Assembly: GCA_030685215.1 (NCBI GenBank)
Contig: JAUXQB010000239.1
Coordinates: 1-53,859, forward strand
From: Actinomycetota bacterium
Lineage (GTDB): Bacteria > Actinomycetota > Acidimicrobiia > Acidimicrobiales > Ilumatobacteraceae
Direction: 5' to 3'
Length of the DNA: 53,859 nt
In this document: in pieces, positions 1 through 7,569 of the stretch
How the letters are laid out: each line of letters opens with the position of its first letter
How positions within the stretch are numbered: position 1 is the stretch's first letter
The notes under the pieces: generated by a model
Database searches by the model: none
Seen by the model: the letters and a program-made list of their open reading frames with translations, nothing else
What the model was told of the DNA's origin: nothing
Made by a program: the position numbers and the translations under genes

Positions 1-1
1 G

Positions 2-1156
2 AACATCGACGTCGCGTTGGCCTGGTCGGCGAGGAAGGATCCGTTGCTGGCGCTCACCATCGTCAACGGCTTCGGCTGGGCGTGGGTGGTGCTCGGCGAC
101 AGCCGCGGCACCGACCGCATCGTCACTGCGCTCACCGCCGCAGGCGAGTCGGTTCCCGCCCGCGAGCGCGCCGCTGCATTGCTGCTCGCCGGCTGGATGC
201 AGGCGTCGGCCGGCGCCCTCGACGTGGCTCGCGAGCAGATCGACGCCGCCATGGCGATCGCCGACGCGATCGACGACATCGACCTGCAGGCGCGCAGTTG
301 CTCCTTCCTTGCGTACGTGGTGTGCCACGACGGTGAGTTCCGCGAGGGCCTGGCGCTCACCGATCGAAGCGCCGCGCTCTATGCGCGGCTCGACCGGCCG
401 TGGGATCAGGCCGCCAACTGGCTGTTCGCCGCGCGGGCGGCCATCTCCGCAGGTGACCAACAGCGCAGCGTCGAATCATTCGCGCAGATCGATCGCTGGC
501 TGGCGGTGGTCGACGACCCTTGGTTGCACGTGCGCGCGGAGGCGATGCGCGGCGAACTGGCGCGCGTGCAGCACCGGTTCGACGACGCAGTCATGCACCT
601 CGCACGAGCCGCTGCCGTCTCGCATCGGCTCGGCTTCCTGCAGACCGAGGCATACCAGGTGGCCAGCCTCGGACGTGCACTCTGCCAGGCCGGCGACTAC
701 GACACCGGCGCCGCCACCTTGCAGCTCGCGATCGACAAGGCGGAGGCCACCGGCGACGCGCGCATGGCCACCCTGGCGCGGGTGCACCTGGGGCGAGTGC
801 TGCGTGCGCTCGGCCGCCGCTCTGAGGCGCGGGCGGCGCTGGAGGCAGCTGCGGCATGGCATCGACGTGCGGGTGGCGGTGAACAGGCGCCGCTCGGAGA
901 GTGCCTGCTCGCCGCGATCGATGCGGCCGACGGCGTCGATGGCGCCCACGACCGCTTGCTCGAGGTGCTCGCGGTCGCGCGAGTCAGGGGCGAAGCACAC
1001 GTCGAGGTCTTCGCGCTCGACGCGCTCGGCCGCATGGCTGACGAGTCCGGCGAACTCGACGCGGCGAGGGCGCTGTGGGCCGACGCCGACGTGCGGATGT
1101 CCGCCGCCTCGCACTTCATCACCGAACGCGACCGAACCGACGCCGCGCTTCGCTGA
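2..1156 (+). CDS. TPR-rich C-terminal part of a large regulator (AfsR/SARP- or STAND-ATPase-like), cut by the window edge
   Basis: The frame is already open at the first base, so the true start lies outside the window and the TTG at 17 is not trusted. About 384 residues are seen. The first 40 (NIDVALAWSARKDP, then LALTIVNGFGWAWVVLG) look like the short helical region that follows an NB-ARC or AAA domain in AfsR/SARP-type regulators. The rest is repeated helix pairs typical of TPRs (for example residues near 75-110, 215-260 and 255-290), rich in Ala, Arg and Leu. Such proteins use the TPR part to bind partners or signals. The ATPase and any DNA-binding domain would lie upstream, so the exact class cannot be fixed. 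Stop TGA at 1154-1156; no neighbour shares its operon in view. Confidence 0.6.
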   Translation, partial: NIDVALAWSARKDPLLALTIVNGFGWAWVVLGDSRGTDRIVTALTAAGESVPARERAAALLLAGWMQASAGALDVAREQIDAAMAIADAIDDIDLQARSCSFLAYVVCHDGEFREGLALTDRSAALYARLDRPWDQAANWLFAARAAISAGDQQRSVESFAQIDRWLAVVDDPWLHVRAEAMRGELARVQHRFDDAVMHLARAAAVSHRLGFLQTEAYQVASLGRALCQAGDYDTGAATLQLAIDKAEATGDARMATLARVHLGRVLRALGRRSEARAALEAAAAWHRRAGGGEQAPLGECLLAAIDAADGVDGAHDRLLEVLAVARVRGEAHVEVFALDALGRMADESGELDAARALWADADVRMSAASHFITERDRTDAALR

Positions 1157-1187
1157 CCCGCCGACCTGCTGGCTGGTCCGCAGGAGA

Positions 1188-1203
1188 GACACAGCTCTGT
1201 GTC
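1188..1203. terminator. Short dyad GACACAG/CTGTGTC after the TPR gene
   Basis: The two 7-base arms are separated by only CT and lie 32 bases after the stop at 1156. They could be part of a terminator or a dimeric protein site; no U-tract follows. The rest of 1157-1372 shows nothing else recognisable. Confidence 0.2.
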
Positions 1204-1372
1204 ATGGCCTGAGCGAGGAATCGTCGGTGGAGTGATGACGCGGACGGGATGTCGCGCGCTCGATCGGGCTCGGATTGCGATCGTGGGACGACGGCCGTAC
1301 CCAGGACGGCTGGGCTACTGGATGAGGTCGAGTCGGCGACGTCGCGTTCGGTGAGCGTCAGGAGCAGTGGAC

Positions 1373-1993
1373 TCAGATGTCGGTGGCGCGCACCGCTGGG
1401 CCGGTGGTGCGTGAGCGTTTGAGTTCGAAGAACTCGGGAAGTCGCGCCAGGAACGCGGTGGCGTCCCAGAGTGCGAGGCTGTCGTCAGGCCCGGGCACTC
1501 GGGAGATCACGGGGCCGAACAGCGCGACCTCGTTGCCGTCGGTGTCGGGGAGCGAGATGATCGGCGTGCCGACGTCGGGGCCCACCAGCGCGAGGCCTTC
1601 GTCGTGTCGACGCTGGATCTCGGCGTCCCACTGTTCGTCGTCGAACGCGGCACCGTAGGCAGGGTCGAGACCGATGGCCGCGAGCGCGTCGGCCACCGGC
1701 CAGCCGTGCTCGCCGATCTGATGGATGCGGCGCCCGAACTCCATGTAGAGATCGCCTGCTGCGGCGTTCCCGTCGCTGGCGCTCACGGCCTCCATCACGC
1801 GCAGCAGTCCGTAGCTCCACTTCACCGGTGCGTAGTACTGGCTGTCGACCGCGGGCTGGTTCTTCAGCAGCAGGCTGATCGGTTCCCACTGCACGTCGAG
1901 GTCGCGGGCAGGGGCGACCTCGCGGATCCACAAGGAGGTGACCCAGCACCACGGGCAGATGGGGTCGAGCCAGAACCGAACGGGGGTAGCCAT
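1373..1993 (-). CDS. DsbA-fold thiol reductase with CPWC motif (mycothiol-dependent nitroreductase, Rv2466c-like)
   Basis: A 206-residue protein beginning MATPVRFWLDPICPWCWV. The CPWC pair is C13/C16, at the N-terminus of the thioredoxin fold, followed by a long helical insertion and a return to the fold (VGTPIISL near residue 140, whose cis-Pro is TP). This layout and length match the actinobacterial DsbA/FrnE-type family that includes Rv2466c, a mycothiol-dependent reductase. There is no signal peptide, so it should be cytosolic and act on small molecules or proteins with mycothiol. The ATG at 1993 has a CACACT hexamer 6 bases upstream and no clear ribosome site, suggesting leaderless expression. 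The family is well supported; the substrate is unknown. Confidence 0.8.
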   Translation of the reverse strand: MATPVRFWLDPICPWCWVTSLWIREVAPARDLDVQWEPISLLLKNQPAVDSQYYAPVKWSYGLLRVMEAVSASDGNAAAGDLYMEFGRRIHQIGEHGWPVADALAAIGLDPAYGAAFDDEQWDAEIQRRHDEGLALVGPDVGTPIISLPDTDGNEVALFGPVISRVPGPDDSLALWDATAFLARLPEFFELKRSRTTGPAVRATDI

Positions 1994-2037
1994 CCCGGCA
2001 GTGTGTCAAACCCGACTCAGCGGGTCAACTTTGACCG

Positions 2038-2160
2038 TCACTTCCAGTTGAGCAGGCGCTCCGCGACGAACACGCACACCCAGGCGGCGGCGATCCAGAC
2101 GGTGCCGTACGGCAACGAGCGGACGTTGACCCTTGCTCTACGCGACGGCACGTTGTGCAT
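2038..2160 (-). CDS. Small single-span membrane protein, 40 residues (tentative)
   Basis: A short frame starts with ATG at 2160 and encodes about 15 basic or polar residues (MHNVPSRRARVNV), then one hydrophobic span (residues about 16-34, containing TVWIAAAWVCVFVA), and ends ERLLNWK. The positive-inside pattern is good. A GAGG stands 4-5 bases before the ATG. Its start lies inside the last 23 bases of the upstream gene that ends at 2138, which is consistent with translational coupling. No family is recognised. It could be chance, since GC-rich DNA makes long hydrophobic frames, but the basic head, span and ribosome site together favour a real gene. Confidence 0.4.
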   Translation of the reverse strand: MHNVPSRRARVNVRSLPYGTVWIAAAWVCVFVAERLLNWK

Positions 2161-2530
2161 ATGACCTCAGTGTGATGAGTGCGTCGAGGATCGACGCCAG
2201 GTCGGGAGTGGTGTCGACCTGCAACGCTGCACCGGGGGCGATGCCGCCCACGGACACGCCCAGGTCGTGCGGGCCGAGTGTGGTGAACAGCGCCGAGTAT
2301 CCGGCGTCGCCACTGGCCACGAAGCGTGCGCCGCGCGACTCGGTGATGGTGGTGAGCTCGGGCTTGCGGACGCCCTCCCACACCGAGGTGTTCATGAGAT
2401 GGCCGGCGCGGCGGAGCAGCTGCGTGATCTCCGAACGATCGTCGCCTTCACCCACAGTGGCGGGGTCGACGACGATGGTGAGATGCTCTGCCACCGCCAG
2501 GTCGGTGAGTCGATCGAACAGCCACGACAT
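2138..2530 (-). CDS. Hypothetical protein, 130 residues
   Basis: Starts MSWLFDRLTDLAVAEH and ends LITLRSYAQRAVA. It has no signal peptide or membrane span and reads as a small soluble alpha/beta protein, with a strand LTIVVDPA near residue 18 and a glycine-rich middle. A GAAGG stands two bases before the ATG at 2530. I do not recognise the family. It lies between the lpqB-like gene (77 bases upstream) and the tentative small membrane protein, which overlaps its 3' end; all run the same way, so it may be the tail of the mtrAB-lpqB unit. Codon use is like its neighbours. Confidence 0.55.
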   Translation of the reverse strand: MSWLFDRLTDLAVAEHLTIVVDPATVGEGDDRSEITQLLRRAGHLMNTSVWEGVRKPELTTITESRGARFVASGDAGYSALFTTLGPHDLGVSVGGIAPGAALQVDTTPDLASILDALITLRSYAQRAVA

Positions 2531-2607
2531 GGCCTTCAGCGTGGCTCACCTGTGTGGCGATCGTGTGTCGGACCGTTGGGATTTCTGTGCCGAGTCGGCG
2601 TACCCGG

Positions 2608-3189
2608 TCAGCGCGAAGTGGTGAGCGAGCTGAAGTCGTCGCGCGACACCGAGTCGTCGGTGGAGGTGCCGTCGGGGAGTGGCACCGACACCGCGTCGCC
2701 GCTGATCTGGAAGCGCACGCGGCCCACACCGGGCAGGTCGGTGAGCGTGTACACGACCTGGCCGAGTGCGAGCACCTGGTCGCCCGGGGCGACGTCGCTG
2801 AACTCGGGAGCGAGATCGACGGTGGCGATGCCGCGTGTGAGCTCCGCCGTGACGAGCATCGCGGGAGTGGGAATGGCCGATCGCAGGCCGCTGCTCGTCT
2901 CGCCGGGAGTGCAGCCGGCGCCGAGCGCGTCGATCGCAGCCTGAGCGGTGATGGGGGACGCCGCGTCGCGAGCGCGCGACACCAACAGGTCGCCACGGAC
3001 GAACCACACGGTGATCTCCTCGGTGGCCACGACCGAGCCGGTGCCGACGGTGCTGGAGGAGGTGGCGGTGTCGTCCTCGATGGCGGTCGGACTGTCCTCG
3101 GCGGGGAAACCGCACGATGCAGTGAGCATCGCGAGCGCGACCCCCACCGACTGCACCAGTCGGCGCGACTTCGTCGACGTGGCGCTCAT
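2608..3189 (-). CDS. GerMN-domain lipoprotein, short LpqB-like
   Basis: A 193-residue lipoprotein. The Lys/Arg-rich start MSATSTKSRRLVQ is followed by a hydrophobic stretch ending in the lipobox TASC (Cys about residue 27). After a Thr/Ser linker comes a single GerMN domain (about residues 58-170), with the family pattern ATVDLAPEF near residue 121. LpqB of mycobacteria and other actinobacteria is the lipoprotein encoded after MtrAB and carries GerMN plus a beta-propeller of about 580 residues in total; here only GerMN is present. Its ATG overlaps the kinase stop (ATGA, 3186-3189), so the three genes form one coupled operon. By analogy it may modulate the kinase outside the membrane. Confidence 0.72.
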   Translation of the reverse strand: MSATSTKSRRLVQSVGVALAMLTASCGFPAEDSPTAIEDDTATSSSTVGTGSVVATEEITVWFVRGDLLVSRARDAASPITAQAAIDALGAGCTPGETSSGLRSAIPTPAMLVTAELTRGIATVDLAPEFSDVAPGDQVLALGQVVYTLTDLPGVGRVRFQISGDAVSVPLPDGTSTDDSVSRDDFSSLTTSR

Positions 3190-4541
3190 GATCTGCTCGG
3201 CACCTCGATGACGAAGCGCGCGCCCACGTCGCCGTCCTCCACCCACACGCGTCCGCCCTCCATTCGCACGTACTCGTCGACCAACGACAACCCGAGCCCG
3301 GTTCCCTTGGGGACTCCGGGTGCCGGCGACGCGGAACCGCGATGGAAACGACCGAAGATGGACGTGCGCTCCTCAGGATCGACGCCGGGACCGCGGTCGT
3401 CGACGGTGACTCGCAGCGCTCCGTCGACGTGAGTGCACGACACTCGAGTCGCGCCGTCTCCGTACCGCTGCGCGTTCTCGAGCAGGTTCGCCAGCGCGCG
3501 TTCGAAGCGCAGCGGGTTCACCTCGTGCAGCACAGGGATCGCCGCGTTCACCAGCACCGAGTGGTCGAGGCCGAGCGTGGTCAGCGACTGCGCTGCCAGC
3601 GAGGTGACGTCGACGAGTTCACGGCCGGCATCGTCGGCGCTCGCGTCGATCCGTGACAACTCGAGCAGTTCGAGCGTCAGTTGCCGCAGGTGCTCGAGCT
3701 GATCGGCGAGCACGTCGATCGCGAAGGCGGTGCGGTCGGGGGTGGACGAGCGCTGCGCCAGGGAGATGGCGGAACCCATCGCCGTGAGCGGAGTGCGCAG
3801 CTCGTGACTGACGTCGGCGGTGAAGCGTTGCTCCCGAGCGATCCGCGCTTCGAGAGAGTCGGCCATCGAGTTGAACGACTCCGCCATCGGGAGCAGATCC
3901 GGGTCGTCGCCGACGTCGAGTCGTCGCTGCAGCTCGCCGCCGCTCATCGCGCGCGCGGTGTCGGTGACGGCGGTGAGCGGTTGCAGCACCCGTCTCGACA
4001 GGGTCCAGCCGGCGGCGGCACCGACCGCAGTGGTGAGCGATGCCACGGACGCGAGCACGAGCGCCAGCGTGCGCAGCGTTCGCTCGTACTCGGTGGCCGG
4101 CACGAACTCGAAGTACGACGTGCTCACCTCCGGCAACGGCACACCGACCACGAAGTACGGCACCTGGTTCACCCGGATTCGTTGCCGCTGGGCCACGCCG
4201 GCGCGGGTGGCGTCGAGCAGCTCGGCCGGGATGCGCGACTCGTTGAGGTCGACCACTGCGGAGTACCAGGTGCCGTCGACGTCGATGACGGCTCTGCCCT
4301 TCGTGCTCGCCAACGCATCGAGGATCTGTTCGTCGCTCAGCACGTTCTGGCCGGACAGCTCACCGCTGACCACTTGCGCGTGCAGCTGTGCCTGCCGGTT
4401 CGCCAACGTCTGCCGCTGATCGAGCAGGTACCAGCGAGCCAGTTGATAGGTGGCCACACTCAGCACGGTGGACAGCAGCAGTGCCAGCAGCGCGAAGCCG
4501 CCGGCCGAGCGTGCGCGCAGCCCGCGCGGCAGCACTCTCAT
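3186..4541 (-). CDS. mtrB: Sensor histidine kinase, MtrB-like
   Basis: 451 residues. TM1 spans about 13-37, an extracytoplasmic region about 38-156, TM2 about 157-180, then HAMP (about 181-234). The HisKA domain has the box FTADVSHELRTPLT with phospho-acceptor His246, and HATPase_c follows with the N box (NLLENAQRYG), DDRGPGVDP and GTGLGLSLVDEYV. The gene begins four bases inside the regulator gene (ATGA at 4538-4541), so it is translationally coupled to it. With the response regulator upstream and the GerMN lipoprotein downstream, it matches the actinobacterial MtrA-MtrB-LpqB arrangement that controls envelope and cell-division genes. The extracytoplasmic domain is shorter than in mycobacterial MtrB, so the symbol rests on gene order as well as similarity. 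Confidence 0.8.
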   Translation of the reverse strand: MRVLPRGLRARSAGGFALLALLLSTVLSVATYQLARWYLLDQRQTLANRQAQLHAQVVSGELSGQNVLSDEQILDALASTKGRAVIDVDGTWYSAVVDLNESRIPAELLDATRAGVAQRQRIRVNQVPYFVVGVPLPEVSTSYFEFVPATEYERTLRTLALVLASVASLTTAVGAAAGWTLSRRVLQPLTAVTDTARAMSGGELQRRLDVGDDPDLLPMAESFNSMADSLEARIAREQRFTADVSHELRTPLTAMGSAISLAQRSSTPDRTAFAIDVLADQLEHLRQLTLELLELSRIDASADDAGRELVDVTSLAAQSLTTLGLDHSVLVNAAIPVLHEVNPLRFERALANLLENAQRYGDGATRVSCTHVDGALRVTVDDRGPGVDPEERTSIFGRFHRGSASPAPGVPKGTGLGLSLVDEYVRMEGGRVWVEDGDVGARFVIEVPSRS

Positions 4542-5227
4542 GCGGGGTCGCGCGGCATCTTGTAGCCGAGGCCCCGCACCGTCTGGATGAGCTGCGGGTT
4601 GGCGGGATCGTGCTCGATCTTCGTGCGCAACCGTGCGACGTGCGTGTCGACCACGCGACCGTCGCCGGTGTGCTCGTAGCCCCACACCTGGCGCAGCAGC
4701 TGATCGCGGTTCCACACGCGGTTGGGGTGGCGGGCGAAGTGGCAGAGCAGCTGGAACTCGGTGCGTGTGAGTGCGATGGGCACGCCGGCGCGCGTGACGG
4801 TGCCCTCCTCCGGGGCGACCTCGAGGGTGCCGACGGTGAAGCGATCGCCCTGCGTCGTGCCGCCCTTGCGTCGGAGCTGCACCCGGATGCGAGCGAGCAG
4901 CTCGCGGTCGTTGAACGGCTTCGTGACGTAGTCGTCGGCGCCCAGCTCGAGGCCGGCGACGATGTCGTGGCTGTCCTGTTGGGCAGTGACCATGACGACC
5001 GGGACGTCGCTGACGCGGCGGATCTGGCGGCACACGTCGAAGCCGCTCACACCTGGCAGGCGCAGGTCGAGCAGCACGAGATCGAACGACGACTTGTCGA
5101 AGCGTTCGAGCGCCTGTGTGCCCGACGCCGCCTCGGTGACGGTCATTCCTTCGTCCTCGAGCAGCATGCGCAACAGCGTTCGTACGGTGTCGTCGTCTTC
5201 CACCACCAGCACTCGATCAGCCACCAT
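4538..5227 (-). CDS. mtrA: OmpR-family response regulator, MtrA-like
   Basis: 229 residues. An N-terminal receiver domain carries the acidic pocket DDD at 11-13, phospho-acceptor Asp54 (VLLDLRLPG), Thr81 and Lys103 (VTKPFN). A C-terminal winged helix (about 130-226) has the pattern LTRTEFQLLCHFA, RVWNRDQLLRQVWG and RVVDTHVARLRTKIE. The start ATG at 5227 follows a GGAGA ribosome site at good spacing. The DNA-binding domain is OmpR/PhoB type. It should be phosphorylated by the kinase encoded immediately downstream. Confidence 0.85.
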   Translation of the reverse strand: MVADRVLVVEDDDTVRTLLRMLLEDEGMTVTEAASGTQALERFDKSSFDLVLLDLRLPGVSGFDVCRQIRRVSDVPVVMVTAQQDSHDIVAGLELGADDYVTKPFNDRELLARIRVQLRRKGGTTQGDRFTVGTLEVAPEEGTVTRAGVPIALTRTEFQLLCHFARHPNRVWNRDQLLRQVWGYEHTGDGRVVDTHVARLRTKIEHDPANPQLIQTVRGLGYKMPRDPA

Positions 5228-5391
5228 CGATCTCCGTTCGGCACGCCGCGGACCGGCCCGGCGCACTCCCGAGCCTAAACCAGCCTTCGGCGAACTACGT
5301 TGCAGCGTCATGGCCGCCGACTCGCCCTCCTCCACGCCGGCTGACTCCCGCCGCCCCGAACCCGGCGTTTCTGTGGACGTCGCTGGCAGAC

Positions 5392-6141
5392 TCAGCGCGG
5401 GCGGAGGCGAAGGCCGGCCATGCCGCCGTCGACGGCCAGTGCGGTGCCGGTGGTGGCACCCGCGGACGGGCTCGCCAGGTAGAGCACGGCGGCGGCCACT
5501 TCCTCGGCGGTGACCAGCCGGCCGGTCGGTTGCCGGGCCTCCAACGCCGCCCGCTCCGCGGTGGGGTTGGTGGCGTTGTCGAGCAGGCGACCGATCCAGG
5601 GCGTATCGGTGGTGCCCGGATTGACGCAGTTCACGCGGATGCCTTCCCGCAGGTGGTCGGCCGCCATCGCGAGCGTGAGCGACAGCACCGCGCCTTTGGT
5701 GGCGCTGTACAGGGCGCGCTCGGGCAGCCCGGCGGTGGCCGCGATGGAGCAGGTGTTCACCACTGCCGCGCTCGACGACGCGCGCAGGTGCGGCAGTGCG
5801 GATCGCATCACGCGCACCATGCCGAAGACGTTGACGTCGAAGACCCGCCGCCACTCGTCGAGCGAGTTCGCCTCCACCGTGCCCTGCGCGCCGATGCCGG
5901 CGTTGTTGATCACCACATCGATGCCACCCATCGCCGACGCGGCGGCGTCGACCCCGGTGGCCACCGACAGATCGTCGGCGACGTCGGCGACGAACCCGTG
6001 CGCCCGATCTGGTGCGCCCGACGGGTCGAGGTCGAGCACCGCCACCGTGGCGCCGCGCTCGAGCGCGGCGGTGGCAATGGCCAACCCGATGCCCGACGCC
6101 CCGCCCGTGACGAGCACCCGTACTCCGCTGAACTCACTCAT
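5392..6141 (-). CDS. Short-chain dehydrogenase/reductase
   Basis: 249 residues, a classical SDR. The Rossmann motif TGGASGIG lies near residue 12, NNAG near 80, and the catalytic Ser (TCSIAA) with YSATKGA (Tyr-x3-Lys) near 130-150. The C-terminal VDGGM is also typical. Asp at the end of strand 2 (AVLDLDPS) suggests NAD(H) preference. A strong ribosome site (GGAGGAGG) stands 6 bases before the ATG at 6141, unlike many neighbours here that look leaderless. The substrate cannot be read from sequence; it groups broadly with sugar or alcohol dehydrogenases. It stands alone, with about 160 bases of gap on each side. Confidence 0.8.
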   Translation of the reverse strand: MSEFSGVRVLVTGGASGIGLAIATAALERGATVAVLDLDPSGAPDRAHGFVADVADDLSVATGVDAAASAMGGIDVVINNAGIGAQGTVEANSLDEWRRVFDVNVFGMVRVMRSALPHLRASSSAAVVNTCSIAATAGLPERALYSATKGAVLSLTLAMAADHLREGIRVNCVNPGTTDTPWIGRLLDNATNPTAERAALEARQPTGRLVTAEEVAAAVLYLASPSAGATTGTALAVDGGMAGLRLRPR

Positions 6142-6301
6142 CGTCGTCCTCCTCCGTACGACGGTAGTGCGGCCCGAATGCGCACCTCCGCGATCGCCCC
6201 GCGGCAACACGTCGAGATCGTCGCCGGCCTTTTCCATCCGACGCTGTGTGCGGCACCGGCGCGGATGACCGCCCGACGGGTTCGCTGACGGCGCGGACCG
6301 G

Positions 6302-7489
6302 TTACAGCTCGAGGCGTGCGATCCAGAGTCCGGGTGCGTCGATCTCGGCCGGTGTGGGCAGTGGTTGTGGGTGGCTCAACAGCTCGATCAACCCGGTCTC
6401 GCCGACCCGATCTGCCACGCCCGCCGTGAACACCTTGCCGCGCTGCACCTGCTCCTGTGTGAGCTGCAGCCCGAGCAGGCGTTCGACGAACATGTCGTCG
6501 GGCGACGTCTCCAGTCGCCGGCGGCGCACCGCCTCGGCGATGCGCAGCGCGTCGCCGCCGATGACGCGGGCGGCCACGGCGTCGACCAGGTAGTCGACGA
6601 TGCCGACCACGGCAGCGACCGCTGCGTCGAGTTGCGGTGCCATCGCGGCCTGCTGCGGCGACTGCACCGCGCCGAGCAGCAGTGCCGGGTCGGAGAGCAG
6701 GCGCTGCATCGCGGCCATCGGGTCGCCGGCATCGTCGATCTCCATCGACGAGAGCTTGTCGGCCACTGCCGACGGGTCGGGCCGGAACGCGCCGACGTGT
6801 TGGCGCACCAACGCGGTGAACTGGTCGCGCAGCGCCGGGATGCTGAACAGCGTGTGGCCGATCATCTCCTGCGCGAGCACCCACAGACGCATCTCGTCGA
6901 CCGGCAGGCTCCACTCGGCAGCGAACTGGTCGATGGTGGCCGGCACCACGAGCAGCGCATGGTCGCTGCGCGGGATGGGAAGGTCGTACTGACCGAACGT
7001 GCGGCCGGCCATGCGGCCGACCATCGAGCCGACAGCCATGCCCATCATCGCCGGCGCCATCATCTGGCTGAGGTTGGCCATCATCGCCATCATCGGGTCG
7101 GTGTCGGCCAGTGCCTCCACCTCACCACCCTCGGGCTTGCGGCCCAACGAGGTGGCCAGCTCGGTGAAGAGCGGGCGGTAGGCCTCGAGCGTGCGCTGCG
7201 CCCACACGCCGCGAGTGACGGGTGTGATCTCCGGGAACGACGCGTCGATGGCGGTGAGGTCGCGCACGTGCATCTCGATGATTCGTGCGAGGTCGGCCAG
7301 CGCGATGCGCACGGCCGGGTCGACGTTGGGTTCGCTCGCGCCGCTGTTGCTGGCGAGGCCTGCGAACTGTCGAGCCGCGTCCCAGTTCAGCGGACCCTGC
7401 CCCGACAACGCCTTCGCCAGGTCGCCGAACATGGGGAGGTTGGCGAACGGGTTGTCGCCGGCACCGGGCGCACTGGAGTCGTCATCCAT
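6302..7489 (-). CDS. Zincin-like protein (DUF2342/zincin_2 family) with a degenerate HExxH motif
   Basis: 395 residues. It has a Met-rich helical middle (MMAMMANLSQMMAPAMMG near 132-150) and the segment SDHALLVVPATIDQFAAEW (about 175-193), both characteristic of the actinobacterial DUF2342 'zinc-dependent metalloprotease' family. In that family a helix carries HExxH. Here the matching position is WVLAQEMIGHTLF, so the zinc ligands become Gln207 and Gly211, while Glu208 and a shifted His212 remain. It is therefore likely not a conventional metalloprotease. There is no signal peptide. The ATG at 7489 has TAGGCT 6 bases upstream, which suggests a leaderless message. Confidence 0.75.
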   Translation of the reverse strand: MDDDSSAPGAGDNPFANLPMFGDLAKALSGQGPLNWDAARQFAGLASNSGASEPNVDPAVRIALADLARIIEMHVRDLTAIDASFPEITPVTRGVWAQRTLEAYRPLFTELATSLGRKPEGGEVEALADTDPMMAMMANLSQMMAPAMMGMAVGSMVGRMAGRTFGQYDLPIPRSDHALLVVPATIDQFAAEWSLPVDEMRLWVLAQEMIGHTLFSIPALRDQFTALVRQHVGAFRPDPSAVADKLSSMEIDDAGDPMAAMQRLLSDPALLLGAVQSPQQAAMAPQLDAAVAAVVGIVDYLVDAVAARVIGGDALRIAEAVRRRRLETSPDDMFVERLLGLQLTQEQVQRGKVFTAGVADRVGETGLIELLSHPQPLPTPAEIDAPGLWIARLEL

Positions 7490-7495
7490 GTCGGC

Positions 7496-7501
7496 AGCCT
7501 A
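7496..7501 (-). promoter_or_regulatory. -10 hexamer TAGGCT, leaderless start for the zincin-like gene
   Basis: The hexamer ends 6 bases before the ATG at 7489 and no ribosome site is present, so transcription should begin at or next to the start codon. Confidence 0.5.
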
Positions 7502-7516
7502 CGGTCTGGTCGCGGA

Positions 7517-7557
7517 CACCGAACCGGCAGCACCGAACCGGCATCACGGAACCGGTA
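7517..7557. repeat. Three 13-bp direct repeats (CACCGAACCGGCA) in 14-bp register
   Basis: Copies start at 7517, 7531 and 7545; the first two are identical and the third is CACGGAACCGGTA. They fill the 80-base divergent gap between the zincin-like gene and the epimerase gene and touch the -10 hexamer of the latter. The exact register suggests an array of binding sites for one regulator. Confidence 0.55.
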
Positions 7558-7561
7558 GCGT
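7556..7561 (+). promoter_or_regulatory. -10 hexamer TAGCGT before the epimerase-like gene
   Basis: It lies 8 bases before the ATG at 7570, 5 before a GTG at 7567, and only 2 before the ATG at 7564. This argues against the 7564 start. Confidence 0.4.
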
Positions 7562-7569
7562 CGATGGTG

